Source: Paracoccaceae bacterium (GTDB lineage Bacteria > Pseudomonadota > Alphaproteobacteria > Rhodobacterales > Rhodobacteraceae). Taken from it: a stretch of 64,000 nt of DNA. A program made the translations under genes and the position numbers. The stretch covers positions 1 to 64,000 of the forward strand of contig JAOTXT010000004.1 of assembly GCA_029862205.1 (NCBI GenBank). Reading direction: 5' to 3'. This document shows, piece after piece, positions 8,695 through 17,794 of the stretch. Below the pieces are notes generated by a model that was not told the DNA's origin, searched no databases, and saw only the letters and a program-made list of their open reading frames with translations. Each line of letters starts with the position of its first letter. Positions within the stretch are counted from its first letter, which is position 1.

Positions 8695-11592
8695 ATGACC
8701 AAGTCCGGTGAAGCGGCGCAGACCAACAAATACGAACCATACGATTTCGCGAACCGCCGTCATATCGGTCCGTCGCCCGACGAGATGGACGAAATGCTTG
8801 GGGTTTTGGGCATCAGCGATCTGGATTCGCTGGTTGCCGAGACGGTCCCCGAAGGCATTCGCAGCGAGTCCGCGCTGGATTTTGGCGCTCCGCTTTCCGA
8901 GCGCGGCGCGCTGGACAGGATGCGCGAAACGGCGGCCAAGAACGAGGTTCTGACATCGTTGATCGGGCTTGGCTATCACGGCACCATCATGCCGCCGGCG
9001 ATCCAGCGCAACATTCTCGAGAACCCGGCCTGGTACACGGCTTACACCCCCTATCAGCCCGAGATCAGCCAGGGCCGGCTCGAGGCGGTACTGAACTTCC
9101 AGACCCTGGTCAGTGACCTCACCGGACTCGAGATCGCCAATGCCTCGCTGTTGGACGAGGCGACAGCGGCGGCGGAAGCCATGGCGATGTGCCAGCGGGT
9201 GGCCAAATCGAAGGCCAACGCGTTCTTCGTCGACAAGGACGCACTGCCCCAGACGATCGCCGTGATCCAGACCCGCGCCGAGCCGATGGGATGGGAGGTG
9301 ATCGTCGGCGACCCGCTCACCGATCTGGTTCCTGAACAGGTCTTTGGGGCGCTGTTCCAGTATCCGGGCGTCAATGGCGATTTCCACGACTTCTCGGACG
9401 TCATTGAAAAGCTGCATGGCGCCAACGCGCTGGCGACGGTTGCGGCCGATCCCCTGGCGCTGACGCTGTTGAAACCCCCGGGCGAGATGGGCGCGGACAT
9501 CGCGGTCGGCTCGATGCAGCGGTTTGGTGTGCCGATGGGCTATGGCGGCCCACACGCGGCCTATATGGCGACCAAGGACGCCTACAAGCGTTCGATGCCC
9601 GGGCGCCTGGTTGGCGTCTCGATCGATGCGCACGGCAACAAGGCCTACCGGCTGAGCCTGCAGACCCGCGAACAGCATATCCGGCGCGAGAAGGCGACCT
9701 CGAACATCTGCACCGCGCAGGTGCTGCTGGCGGTCATCGCCTCGATGTATGCGGTCTTCCATGGGCCGCGGGGCTTGAAAGCGATCGCCGAGCGGGTCCA
9801 CCGCAAGGCTGCGCGGATCAGCGACGGGCTCGAGTCGATGGGCTTCGAGGTCGGGCCGAAGGAATGCTTCGACACGATCACCGTCGAAGTCGGGCCCTAT
9901 CAGGGGCTGATCCTGAAGAACGCGGTCGATAACGGCATCAACCTGCGCGCGGTGGGTGAGCACAAGGTCGCGATCACCGTCGACGAGCGTACCCGCCCTG
10001 GCACGGTCAAGCAGGTCTACCGGGCCTTCGGCGGTTTCAATCGCCAGTACAATACCGATTTCCCGGAATACCGGCTGCCTAAGGCGCTGATTCGCCAGTC
10101 CGAATACCTCGCCCATCCGGTCTTCCACATGAACCGGGCGGAATCGGAAATGACCCGCTACATGCGGCGGCTGGCGGACCGCGACCTGGCGCTGGACCGG
10201 GCGATGATCCCGCTCGGCTCGTGCACCATGAAGCTCAACGCCACCGCCGAGATGCTGCCGATCACCTGGCCGGAATTTGCCGAGATCCATCCCTTCGTGC
10301 CGCGCGGGCAAGCCGAGGGCTATTGCGAGCTGATCGACGACCTAAGCGCCAAACTTTGCGAACTCACTGGCTATGACGCGCTGTCGATGCAACCCAATTC
10401 CGGCGCTCAAGGCGAGTATGCGGGGCTCTTGACCATCCGCGCCTATCACCGCGCCCACGGCGAGGGGCATCGCGAAATCTGCCTGATCCCCTCCTCGGCC
10501 CATGGCACCAACCCGGCCTCGGCCCAGATGGCAGGGATGAAGGTTGTGGTAACCGCGACCAGCGAGAACGGGGATATCGACGTCGCGGACCTGCGCGAAA
10601 AGGCCGAGGCGCATCGTGACAGCCTGGCCGCCTGCATGATCACCTATCCATCGACCCACGGGGTGTTCGAGGAGACCGTGCGCGAGGTCTGCCAGATCGT
10701 CCACGACAATGGCGGGCAGGTCTATATCGACGGCGCCAACATGAACGCGATGGTCGGGTTGGCCGAGCCGGGCAAGATCGGCGGTGATGTCAGCCACCTG
10801 AATCTGCACAAGACCTTCTGCATCCCCCATGGGGGCGGGGGCCCGGGCATGGGGCCGATCGGCGTGCGTGCCCATTTGGCGCCGTATCTGCCCGGCCACC
10901 CGGTCGTGCCGCTGGCGGATGCCGGGACCGGAGAGACCCTGACCGAGGGCCCGGTTTCCGCCGCGCCCTGGGGCTCGGCCTCGATCCTGCCGATCTCGTG
11001 GAGCTATTGCCTGATGATGGGCGGGGCTGGCCTGACCCAGGCGACCCGGGTGGCGATCCTGAACGCCAACTACATCGCCAAGCGGCTCGAGGGGCACTAC
11101 GACGTGCTCTACAAGGGCCCGGGCGGACGGGTCGCCCATGAATGCATCATCGACACACGCCCTTTCAAGGACAGCGCCGGGGTCACCGTCGACGATATTG
11201 CCAAGCGGCTGATCGATTGCGGCTTCCACGCGCCGACCATGAGCTGGCCGGTGGCGGGAACCCTGATGATCGAGCCGACCGAGTCGGAGACCAAGGCCGA
11301 GCTCGACCGGTTCTGCGACGCCATGATCGCGATCCGCGACGAGGTCCGGCAGATCGAGGCCGGCGATCTTACCATCGAGGAAAGCCCTCTGCGCCACGCG
11401 CCGCATACGGTCGAGGATCTGATCGGCGAATGGACCCGGGCCTATACACGCGAGCAGGCCTGCTTCCCGCCCGGCGCCTTCCGCGTCGACAAGTATTGGC
11501 CACCGGTCAACCGGGTCGACAATGTCTATGGAGACCGCAACCTGGTCTGCACCTGTCCGCCGATCGAGGCCTATCAGGACGCGGCGGAATAG
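8695..11592 (+). CDS. gcvP: Glycine decarboxylase, P protein (single chain)
   Basis: A 965-residue PLP enzyme that decarboxylates glycine and loads the aminomethyl group on lipoyl-H. Both halves of the pseudo-symmetric single-chain form are present: the N-terminal half begins [15 protein letters not shown], and the C-terminal half carries the PLP lysine in [18 protein letters not shown] (Lys706). The length is normal. The last about 70 codons (from 11380) are duplicated in decayed form at 13658-13837, on the far side of an adenylate cyclase gene. A GGGGATGT stem-loop follows the stop. Confidence 0.97.
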   Translation: MTKSGEAAQTNKYEPYDFANRRHIGPSPDEMDEMLGVLGISDLDSLVAETVPEGIRSESALDFGAPLSERGALDRMRETAAKNEVLTSLIGLGYHGTIMPPAIQRNILENPAWYTAYTPYQPEISQGRLEAVLNFQTLVSDLTGLEIANASLLDEATAAAEAMAMCQRVAKSKANAFFVDKDALPQTIAVIQTRAEPMGWEVIVGDPLTDLVPEQVFGALFQYPGVNGDFHDFSDVIEKLHGANALATVAADPLALTLLKPPGEMGADIAVGSMQRFGVPMGYGGPHAAYMATKDAYKRSMPGRLVGVSIDAHGNKAYRLSLQTREQHIRREKATSNICTAQVLLAVIASMYAVFHGPRGLKAIAERVHRKAARISDGLESMGFEVGPKECFDTITVEVGPYQGLILKNAVDNGINLRAVGEHKVAITVDERTRPGTVKQVYRAFGGFNRQYNTDFPEYRLPKALIRQSEYLAHPVFHMNRAESEMTRYMRRLADRDLALDRAMIPLGSCTMKLNATAEMLPITWPEFAEIHPFVPRGQAEGYCELIDDLSAKLCELTGYDALSMQPNSGAQGEYAGLLTIRAYHRAHGEGHREICLIPSSAHGTNPASAQMAGMKVVVTATSENGDIDVADLREKAEAHRDSLAACMITYPSTHGVFEETVREVCQIVHDNGGQVYIDGANMNAMVGLAEPGKIGGDVSHLNLHKTFCIPHGGGGPGMGPIGVRAHLAPYLPGHPVVPLADAGTGETLTEGPVSAAPWGSASILPISWSYCLMMGGAGLTQATRVAILNANYIAKRLEGHYDVLYKGPGGRVAHECIIDTRPFKDSAGVTVDDIAKRLIDCGFHAPTMSWPVAGTLMIEPTESETKAELDRFCDAMIAIRDEVRQIEAGDLTIEESPLRHAPHTVEDLIGEWTRAYTREQACFPPGAFRVDKYWPPVNRVDNVYGDRNLVCTCPPIEAYQDAAE

Positions 11593-11612
11593 GGCGCGAT
11601 TGCGTGGGCGTC

Positions 11613-11633
11613 GGGGATGTCGACCACATCCCC
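11613..11633 (+). terminator. Stem-loop after gcvP
   Basis: GGGGATGT (11613-11620) pairs with ACATCCCC (11626-11633) around CGACC. Outer arms GGGCG (11606-11610) and CGCCC (11640-11644) extend it. There is no strong T-run, so it may be a processing or pausing hairpin rather than a classic intrinsic terminator. It ends the gcv operon. Confidence 0.55.
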
Positions 11634-11668
11634 CACCATCGCCCGGCATGCGACACGACGGATGTAAG

Positions 11669-11704
11669 CCCTTAGCGGATGCCAGAGCCGGTTTCCGTTA
11701 AGGG
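11669..11704. repeat. Inverted repeat before the adenylate cyclase
   Basis: CCCTTAGCGGA (11669-11679) and TCCGTTAAGGG (11694-11704) pair with one mismatch around 14 bases. It lies about 95 bases before the TTG start of the adenylate cyclase gene. It could be part of its control region or of the boundary of the inserted cyclase segment. Confidence 0.45.
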
Positions 11705-11799
11705 CCACGCGGTGTCACATCCAGTCATTCCAAGGCGCTGCAAACGGTGTGGATTACCGGTTCCCTGGCCGTTAGGCTTCCAGGCGAAGGAGATTGCGC

Positions 11800-13551
11800 T
11801 TGGAACGCAGACTGGCCGCCATTCTGGCCGCGGATGTGGTCGGATATTCGCGCCTCATGGGGCAAGACGAGGCGGGAACGCTGGAGCGTCTGAAGTCCCT
11901 GCACAAAGACATCGTCAAGCCGGCGATCACGACCCGAAAGGGGCGCGTCGTGAAGCTCATGGGCGACGGGCTGCTCGCCGAGTTTCCCAGCGTCGTCGAG
12001 GCCGTCGAATGCGCAATCGACATTCAGCGCGCGATGCCCGGCCGCGAGCCCAACTTGGTCGAGAACAACCGGATCTTATTGCGCATCGGCGTAAATCTGG
12101 GCGACATCATCGTCGAGGGCGGCGACATCTTTGGCGACGGCGTCAACGTGGCCGCCCGCCTGGAGGGCCTGGCCGAACCGGGTGGCGTCTGCGTCTCCGG
12201 TGGCGCGTTCGATGCCATCGATGGCAAGATCGAGGCGCACTTCGAGGATATTGGCCCACAGGCGATCAAGAACATCGCAAAGCCCGTGCGCGCCTATCGT
12301 TTGGGAATAGGTGCCGAGGCGCGCGCGCTGCCGTTGCCCGGAAGCGATGGCCTTGCGCTGCCCGATAAACCCTCGGTCGCGGTTCTGCCCTTCGCCAATC
12401 TTTCCGGCGACCGGGAGCAGGACTACTTTGCGGACGGCATCACCGAGGAGATCATCACGACCCTCTCCAAGGTTTCCGGGCTGTTCGTCATCGCGCGCAA
12501 TTCCACGCTGGTCTACAAGGACCGGGCCGTCGATATCCGTCAGGTCGGCCGCGAACAGGGCGTCCAGTATGTGCTGGAAGGCAGTGTCCGCAGCGCCGGC
12601 CAGCGTTTGCGCGTAACGGCGCAGCTGATCGAGGCCTCGACGGGTCGGCACCTTTGGGCCCAGCGCTATGACCACGAGGCAAGAGACATCCTGGCCCTGC
12701 AGGACGATGTGACCAAGGAAATCGTCTCGGCCCTGCAGGTCGAGCTGACGGCAGGTGAGCACGCCCGGCTTGCCGCCCAGGGCACGCGGAACACCGATGC
12801 CTGGCAGCTTACCTTCGAGGGACGGGATCTGGTCCACGAACACCACAAGGACACCGTCCAGAAGGGCCGCGCCCTTCTCGAGCGGGCCGCGCGGCTGGAC
12901 GAAAACTACGCGATGGCCTGGGGCGCGCTCGCCGAAGCGTATTGGAAAGAGGCGCGCAACGAAGGCTGGAGCGCGTCACCCGAGCGCTCGTTCGAGCTAT
13001 CAATCGAGGCCAGCGACCGCGCTTTGGCGATTGACCCCGAGGACGCGAGCAATCTGGCGATGCGCAGCGTCATCATGACGACATTGCGGGATTTCGATGG
13101 CGCCTTGGCCGTGGCGGAGAAGGCCCTGCGCCTGGCACATAGCGACGCCTACGCGATCGCGCTCGCGGCGATCACGCTTTATGCCTGCGGCAAGGCCGAG
13201 GAGGCGGTCAAGCAGACCGAGCTTGCCATGCGGCTCTGCCCACGATACCCGCCCTGGTACCTACTGATGCTGGCCCGTTGCCGGTGGATGTTGGGTGAGG
13301 GCGAGGAAGCGATCGCGGCGGCTCGGTCGACGATTGAAGCCGATCCCCTTTTGGCCCATCCCTATGTCGTGCTGGCAATGGTCCACGCCGAGGCTGGCGA
13401 GATTTCGGAAGCGCGCGAGGCCGTCAGGAATATTCTTCGCATCGACCCCAAGTTCTCGGCGGGGGCCTATTTGCGCGGCTTGCCGCTTCGCGATCCGGCC
13501 CAGCAGGAGCGGCGCCGCGCTGCCCTTAGAACCGCCGGGCTTCCCGATTAG
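11800..13551 (+). CDS. Class III adenylate/guanylate cyclase with TolB-like and TPR regions
   Basis: A 583-residue protein starting MERRLAAILAADVVGYSRLM. The cyclase domain is residues about 1-165, with metal aspartates in AADVVGYSRLM and KLMGDGLLAEF and the FGDGVNVAARLE stretch. A TolB-like segment follows (SVAVLPFANLSGDREQDYFADG, about 188-310), then TPR-like helices to the end. It should make cyclic AMP (or GMP) in the cytoplasm under control of the C-terminal part. No ATG fits: AAGGAG at 11787-11792 gives good spacing to TTG at 11800, while TTG at 11794 is too close. The gene is bracketed by the true gcvP end and a decayed copy of it. Confidence 0.88.
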   Translation: MERRLAAILAADVVGYSRLMGQDEAGTLERLKSLHKDIVKPAITTRKGRVVKLMGDGLLAEFPSVVEAVECAIDIQRAMPGREPNLVENNRILLRIGVNLGDIIVEGGDIFGDGVNVAARLEGLAEPGGVCVSGGAFDAIDGKIEAHFEDIGPQAIKNIAKPVRAYRLGIGAEARALPLPGSDGLALPDKPSVAVLPFANLSGDREQDYFADGITEEIITTLSKVSGLFVIARNSTLVYKDRAVDIRQVGREQGVQYVLEGSVRSAGQRLRVTAQLIEASTGRHLWAQRYDHEARDILALQDDVTKEIVSALQVELTAGEHARLAAQGTRNTDAWQLTFEGRDLVHEHHKDTVQKGRALLERAARLDENYAMAWGALAEAYWKEARNEGWSASPERSFELSIEASDRALAIDPEDASNLAMRSVIMTTLRDFDGALAVAEKALRLAHSDAYAIALAAITLYACGKAEEAVKQTELAMRLCPRYPPWYLLMLARCRWMLGEGEEAIAAARSTIEADPLLAHPYVVLAMVHAEAGEISEAREAVRNILRIDPKFSAGAYLRGLPLRDPAQQERRRAALRTAGLPD

Positions 13552-13657
13552 ATCCCAATTTTTTCGCTGTGGGTCGAAATCAGACCTTAGCTGCGGGCCG
13601 TGCAAATGTCTGAAATGTCCCGCATCTCAGTCATTCATATAACATCAGCATGTCGCG

Positions 13658-13837
13658 GAAAGCCCGCTGCGCCACGCGCCGAAAACGGTCGAGGACCTGA
13701 TCGGCGAATGGACCCGGGCCTATACCCGCGAGCAGGCCTGCTTCCCGCCGGGCGCCCTCCGGGTCGAAAATGTCTATGGAAACCGCAACCTGGTCTGCAC
13801 CTGCCCGCCGATCGAGGCCTATCAGGACGCGGCGGAG
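13658..13837 (+). pseudogene. Decayed duplicate of the gcvP 3' end
   Basis: Read in the frame of GAA at 13658, the sequence gives [18 protein letters not shown] and continues with [25 protein letters not shown] to AYQDAAE. This matches the last about 70 residues of gcvP (11380-11589) almost residue for residue. Differences are His to Lys, Phe to Leu, Asp to Asn and loss of ten codons between two near-identical CGxGTCGACAA sequences that flank the missing piece in the intact gene. There is no start and no upstream gcvP part, so it is a non-coding remnant. The stop codon is lost (GAG TTA follows). Confidence 0.9.
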
Positions 13838-14199
13838 TTAGATGCGGGACGCGCAAGACGCAAATACGCCGGAGGTCTAAACCCGAGACCTCCGGCGCAT
13901 TTCTGTGTCCCAGTGTGTGCGTCCGTATCGTGCTTGGCGGCGAGCTGTTTTTGGCAGATGCCACCTGCGTCTAATCATCACAGAAATCGTTCATCCCTGC
14001 AATGTTTAGGGCGGAAATTTGGTCGAATCCGGCCATCCGGCACCTTGGTCCGTCGCTTGCGGTTGTGCGGGAACAGTTTTCGATTGCGCCCGAGATGGGC
14101 CGCTCACCCCTGAATTGTTTCGCCAGGATTCCGCGAATCTGCGGCGTGCGGCCATTTCCAGCCAGCGACCGTGACCCTGGCGGGCGCCGATCATGCCCG
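13838..14199. other. Intergenic stretch after the gcvP remnant
   Basis: Apart from the hairpin at 13867-13897 I see no supported gene here. Open frames in this stretch have no family motifs and no ribosome site, and the codon pattern is unlike that of the neighbours. Confidence 0.5.
13867..13897 (+). terminator. Strong hairpin after the gcvP remnant
   Basis: CGCCGGAGGTCT (13867-13878) pairs perfectly with AGACCTCCGGCG (13886-13897) around AAACCCG and is followed by CATTTCTGTG. It is stronger than the stem after the intact gcvP. It may be the ancestral gcv terminator left behind when the cyclase segment was placed in between. Confidence 0.75.
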
Positions 14200-15234
14200 C
14201 TACTGGGGTGGATCCAGTGGACCGGCCGGCGCGCCCACATGCGTGGAATCGGGGCGGTTTTCATCGGTCAAAGCCGCGCCAAGGGGCTCGATCAGCGCGA
14301 TATCCGGCGGCTCGGTCAGCTTTACGGCCTTGTGGCGCCCGAAGGCGCCGAGCCGTCCGCGGCCGATCCGGCATGCCTGGCCGTCGACCCTGAGCTCGAG
14401 CATCACATCGTCCAGCGTGCGCCCAGGCAGTGCGAAGAACGCGCCGACTTCCAGGCGCGCCAGCTCGGCGACCCGCATCCGGCTGTGATCGATCACCGCG
14501 GCCAGGTCGATCCGTGTCGCGGCGACGACCTTGCGCATGTGCCGGCTCCAATCCTGCGAATCCACTTGTGCAGGGGCGATGCCGCGGCGGCGCAGCACCG
14601 TCTCGACCGGTTCGATGAGGGCCAGCGGCAGAACCAGATGGAACGTGCCGCTGCGGCCTGTCTCGCCGCCGATATCGAGCGTTACGTCGAACATCAGATA
14701 TGGCTGATCGGGAATCAGGAATTGCAGCGACGCCGGAAGCTGCTCGATCCAGGCTTGGCGATAGGCGCCAAGTGCCGGGCCGCCCGTCAACTCGGCCAAA
14801 CCCTTGTCGAACTCGGCCAGGATCGCCGAGATCACCGGACGGCATAGTGCCAGATCGATAGCGGTCGGCGTTCTGGGGACCGGCGCGTCGCCCGATTCCG
14901 GGTCGCCGCCGGTGCGGATATCGACCAGATGGCCGGTCAGGGCCAGGTCGAGCGCGAAAATCGCGGTGCCGCCGGCAAAGGCCAATCCGGCGAGCAAACC
15001 TGGCGAGGGAAGCGAACTGGTCAGCATCTCGAGCCGACCGACCCGCGACTTGGCGACAATCGCGTCCGCGGACGTCTTCAGGACATCCGTGGTCCCCTTG
15101 GCCGCCGCGAACTCCAATGCCGCGGACAGCTCGCGCTGAATGGGATAGCGGTAGCCGCGGGCCTGCACACCCCCCAGCTTCTTGCGCAGAACCGCGCTTG
15201 CCGCCCGCGCCCCTGGCGCTTCCCCGTTGCTCAT
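14200..15234 (-). CDS. FliM/FliN C-terminal (surface presentation) domain protein, FliM-like
   Basis: A 344-residue protein whose C-terminal 80 residues (RVAELARLEVGAFFALPG, then LRVDGQACRIGRGRLG) have the hydrophobic patch and small-barrel pattern of FliM/FliN motor switch proteins. The middle part (about 30-240) has the length and helix-strand rhythm of the FliM middle domain but no motif I can assign firmly. No other flagellar gene is nearby. A GTG at 15261 would add nine residues, but the ATG at 15234 follows GAGAGG. Most likely a divergent FliM of the Rhodobacterales type or a FliM-like adaptor. It could belong to a type III secretion-like apparatus; I consider that less likely. Confidence 0.6.
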   Translation of the reverse strand: MSNGEAPGARAASAVLRKKLGGVQARGYRYPIQRELSAALEFAAAKGTTDVLKTSADAIVAKSRVGRLEMLTSSLPSPGLLAGLAFAGGTAIFALDLALTGHLVDIRTGGDPESGDAPVPRTPTAIDLALCRPVISAILAEFDKGLAELTGGPALGAYRQAWIEQLPASLQFLIPDQPYLMFDVTLDIGGETGRSGTFHLVLPLALIEPVETVLRRRGIAPAQVDSQDWSRHMRKVVAATRIDLAAVIDHSRMRVAELARLEVGAFFALPGRTLDDVMLELRVDGQACRIGRGRLGAFGRHKAVKLTEPPDIALIEPLGAALTDENRPDSTHVGAPAGPLDPPQ

Positions 15235-15300
15235 CGGCCTCTCACCCAGCGCTTTCGCCACGACACGGATAGCGCCAGGATCGTTAACATCGGGTTGGCT

Positions 15301-17697
15301 TCAGGCGGTGGGCGTATCCTCGCCAGCCTTGCCAAAGCGCCGGCGCGCCTCGGCAAAGCCGGTCAGCCGGTCCTCGACCAGCCGGTTGACGCTGCCCTCG
15401 GGGAACAGACCATCGGTGCCGCGCTCGCCGGCCGGATGTCCGGTCAAAATCTCGATCCCCTGGTCGATATGGGCAACCGAATAGACATGGAACCGGCCGT
15501 CCCGGCAGGCCTCGACCACGTCCTGGCGCAGCATCAGGTGTTTGACGTTGGCCTCCGGCACCAGGCAGCCCTGGTCGCCGGTCAGGCCGCGCGCGGCGCA
15601 GATGTCGTAGAAGCCTTCGATCTTCTCGTTGACGCCGCCGATCGCCTGGACCTCGCCGTTCTGGTTGACCGAGCCCGTCACCGCCAAGCCCTGGCGGATC
15701 GGCAGGCCGGACAGCGCCGAGAGCAATGCGTACAGCTCGGTCGAAGACGCACTGTCCCCGTCAACCCCGCCATAGGATTGTTCGAAAACCAGGCTGGCCG
15801 ACAGCGAGACCGGCACGTCCTGGGCGTAGCGCGCGGCCAGGAACCCCGAGAGGATCAGCACGCCCTTGGAATGGAGCGGCCCGCCCATCTCGACCTCGCG
15901 CTCGATATCCACCACCTTGCCCGTGCCCATCCGCACCCGGGCGGTGATCCGGTTGGGTTTGCCGAAAGCCAGATAGCCGGCTTGCAGCACGGCGAGGCCG
16001 TTGATCTGGCCCACCTGTTGCCCGTCGGTGTCGATCAGCACGGTCTCGCGGGTGATCTGCTCCTGCATCTTCTCGCGGACAAGGTCGATGCGGCGGGTCT
16101 GCTCGTCCACGGTCTTGGTGATATGCGCGGCGTCGATCGCGCTCGCGCCGGCCTCGGCCGCCCAATGGTCGGCTTCGCGAATTAAATCCGCCAGCCAACC
16201 TACCCGAAGCGTGACTCGCTCCGCGTCGCTGGCCAAGCGCGCCGCGCGTTCGATCACCGCCGAGCACGCTCCGGCGGTCAGCGGCCGGCCCGCCTCGTCG
16301 CGGGAGATTCCAGTGATCAGGCAACAGAATTGCCGTTCTGATTCCGGCGTGCGGGGAAAGACGTCGTCAAAATCCGCGGCGACCTTGAAGAGCTCGGAGA
16401 AATCCGGGTCGAGCGACGCCACGAGATGCAAAGTCATCCGGCTGCCGAACAATACGACCTTCAGGTCCAGTGGCACCGGCGCCGGTTCCAGCGTCACCGC
16501 CGTCATGGTCGACATGCCGTGGGATGGTGGCGCGATCACGATCTCGCGTGCCCGAAGGCAGCGCTTCAGGCTTTGCCACGCCATCGGCGAAGTCAACAAC
16601 CGCTCGGCATCGACCAGAAGATAGCCGCCATTCGCGCGGTGCAGGGCGCCCGGCTTGATCTGCGTGAAGTCGGTCAGCATCGCGCCCATATGGGGAATGT
16701 GCTCAATGCGGCCGACCAGGTTCCCCACATCCGGCGCGTCCGCATAGATCACCGGCGCGCCGCCGTCCTCGCTGACGCTGCGCAACAACGGATTGGCCCG
16801 GTAGCGGTTCATTTCGACGTCGAGTGGTGGATTGTTGCCGTCCTCCTCGGCCAGGAAAACCTGAGCATTGCCGACCAGATCCGCCCGAATCTCGTTCAGT
16901 TGCTGCGCCAGATCGGGAATCTCGTGGAACTCGGCCGGCAGGTCGTCCATCGCCCGGCCGACGGCCAATTCGGCGACTTCGCGATTCAGTGCCTCGATTT
17001 TCTGACGGCGCTCTTTGTCGAGGCCGGGGATCGTCCGCATTGTTTGGGTCAGTTCCTCACCCAGTTCCTTTATCCGCGCCTGGATCGCGTTGCGCTCGGC
17101 CTCGGCCATACGCTCGATCACCTCGGGTTTGATCGGCTCACCGCCGCGCACCGGAACAATCATCATGCCGGTCGGCGTCTGGACAATCCGCAGGTTCTGA
17201 GCATCGGCTTTCTCGCCCAGCGCGCGGAAGGCGGCTTGCTGGGCCTCCTCGAATTCGGCGTCGATCGCTGCCTGACGGTCGCGGTAATCACCGGCTTCGA
17301 ACATGGCCGGTAGCATGCCCTTCAGCTGCACGATCATGTCCTCGAGCTCGGCGGCGAGCCTAACCCCGAGCCCACTGGGCAGGCGCAGCGCCTTCGGCCG
17401 GTAAGGCTCGGCAAAATTGTGCATGTAGACCCAGTCATCCGGATCGGGTTGGTCTTTTGCACGCGCCTCGACGAAGCGGCGCACCGCGTTGTGGCGGCCC
17501 GAACCCTGGGCGCCGAGCGCAAAGATGTTGAACCCGCGCGCCTTGATTGAGACACCGAACTCCAACGCGGCCAGAGCGCGGTCCTGGCCGACGAGCCCAT
17601 GGGCGGGTTCAAGATCTGTGGTTGTTTCGAAGCCAAGTGCGGTTGGATCGCTGGCCCGAAACAAACGGTCGCAGGATAAGGGTTGGATTGGGGCCAT
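15301..17697 (-). CDS. Lon-like ATP-binding protease (LonB/YcbZ type)
   Basis: A 798-residue protein with an N-terminal ATPase-like region, a helical insert and a C-terminal S16 peptidase domain. The catalytic serine is in DGDSASSTELYALLSAL and the paired lysine in GGVNEKIEGF, as in Lon. The P-loop reads GAQGSGRHN, with Arg in place of the usual Lys, and the Walker B-like strand is GGYLLVDAERLL, so nucleotide hydrolysis may be weak or lost. The architecture matches the YcbZ/LonH branch, cytosolic proteins linked to ribosome and stress functions in some bacteria. Lies 66 bases upstream of the FliM-like gene on the same strand. Confidence 0.85.
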   Translation of the reverse strand: MAPIQPLSCDRLFRASDPTALGFETTTDLEPAHGLVGQDRALAALEFGVSIKARGFNIFALGAQGSGRHNAVRRFVEARAKDQPDPDDWVYMHNFAEPYRPKALRLPSGLGVRLAAELEDMIVQLKGMLPAMFEAGDYRDRQAAIDAEFEEAQQAAFRALGEKADAQNLRIVQTPTGMMIVPVRGGEPIKPEVIERMAEAERNAIQARIKELGEELTQTMRTIPGLDKERRQKIEALNREVAELAVGRAMDDLPAEFHEIPDLAQQLNEIRADLVGNAQVFLAEEDGNNPPLDVEMNRYRANPLLRSVSEDGGAPVIYADAPDVGNLVGRIEHIPHMGAMLTDFTQIKPGALHRANGGYLLVDAERLLTSPMAWQSLKRCLRAREIVIAPPSHGMSTMTAVTLEPAPVPLDLKVVLFGSRMTLHLVASLDPDFSELFKVAADFDDVFPRTPESERQFCCLITGISRDEAGRPLTAGACSAVIERAARLASDAERVTLRVGWLADLIREADHWAAEAGASAIDAAHITKTVDEQTRRIDLVREKMQEQITRETVLIDTDGQQVGQINGLAVLQAGYLAFGKPNRITARVRMGTGKVVDIEREVEMGGPLHSKGVLILSGFLAARYAQDVPVSLSASLVFEQSYGGVDGDSASSTELYALLSALSGLPIRQGLAVTGSVNQNGEVQAIGGVNEKIEGFYDICAARGLTGDQGCLVPEANVKHLMLRQDVVEACRDGRFHVYSVAHIDQGIEILTGHPAGERGTDGLFPEGSVNRLVEDRLTGFAEARRRFGKAGEDTPTA

Positions 17698-17794
17698 GGC
17701 GCTCGCTCCGTCTGGTGCTCCACGCCCAGCCTAGAAGCGCGCATGGCGGCGCGCCAAGGAAAAACGCGCCGCTCGCGGGTCTGTGTTGTGCGTC

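Noticed and set aside
7933-10311. A 792-codon open frame on the minus strand opposite gcvT/gcvH/gcvP
   Set aside because: It runs antisense to three certain genes, has no family motif and shows the Arg/His-rich composition typical of reverse-frame shadows in GC-rich DNA.
13600-13974. A 124-codon open frame over the gcvP remnant
   Set aside because: It reads the remnant in the wrong frame; the homologous frame has no start and a lost stop, so no protein is expected.
14002-14847. A 281-codon plus-strand frame
   Set aside because: Antisense to the FliM-like gene, without motif or start signal.
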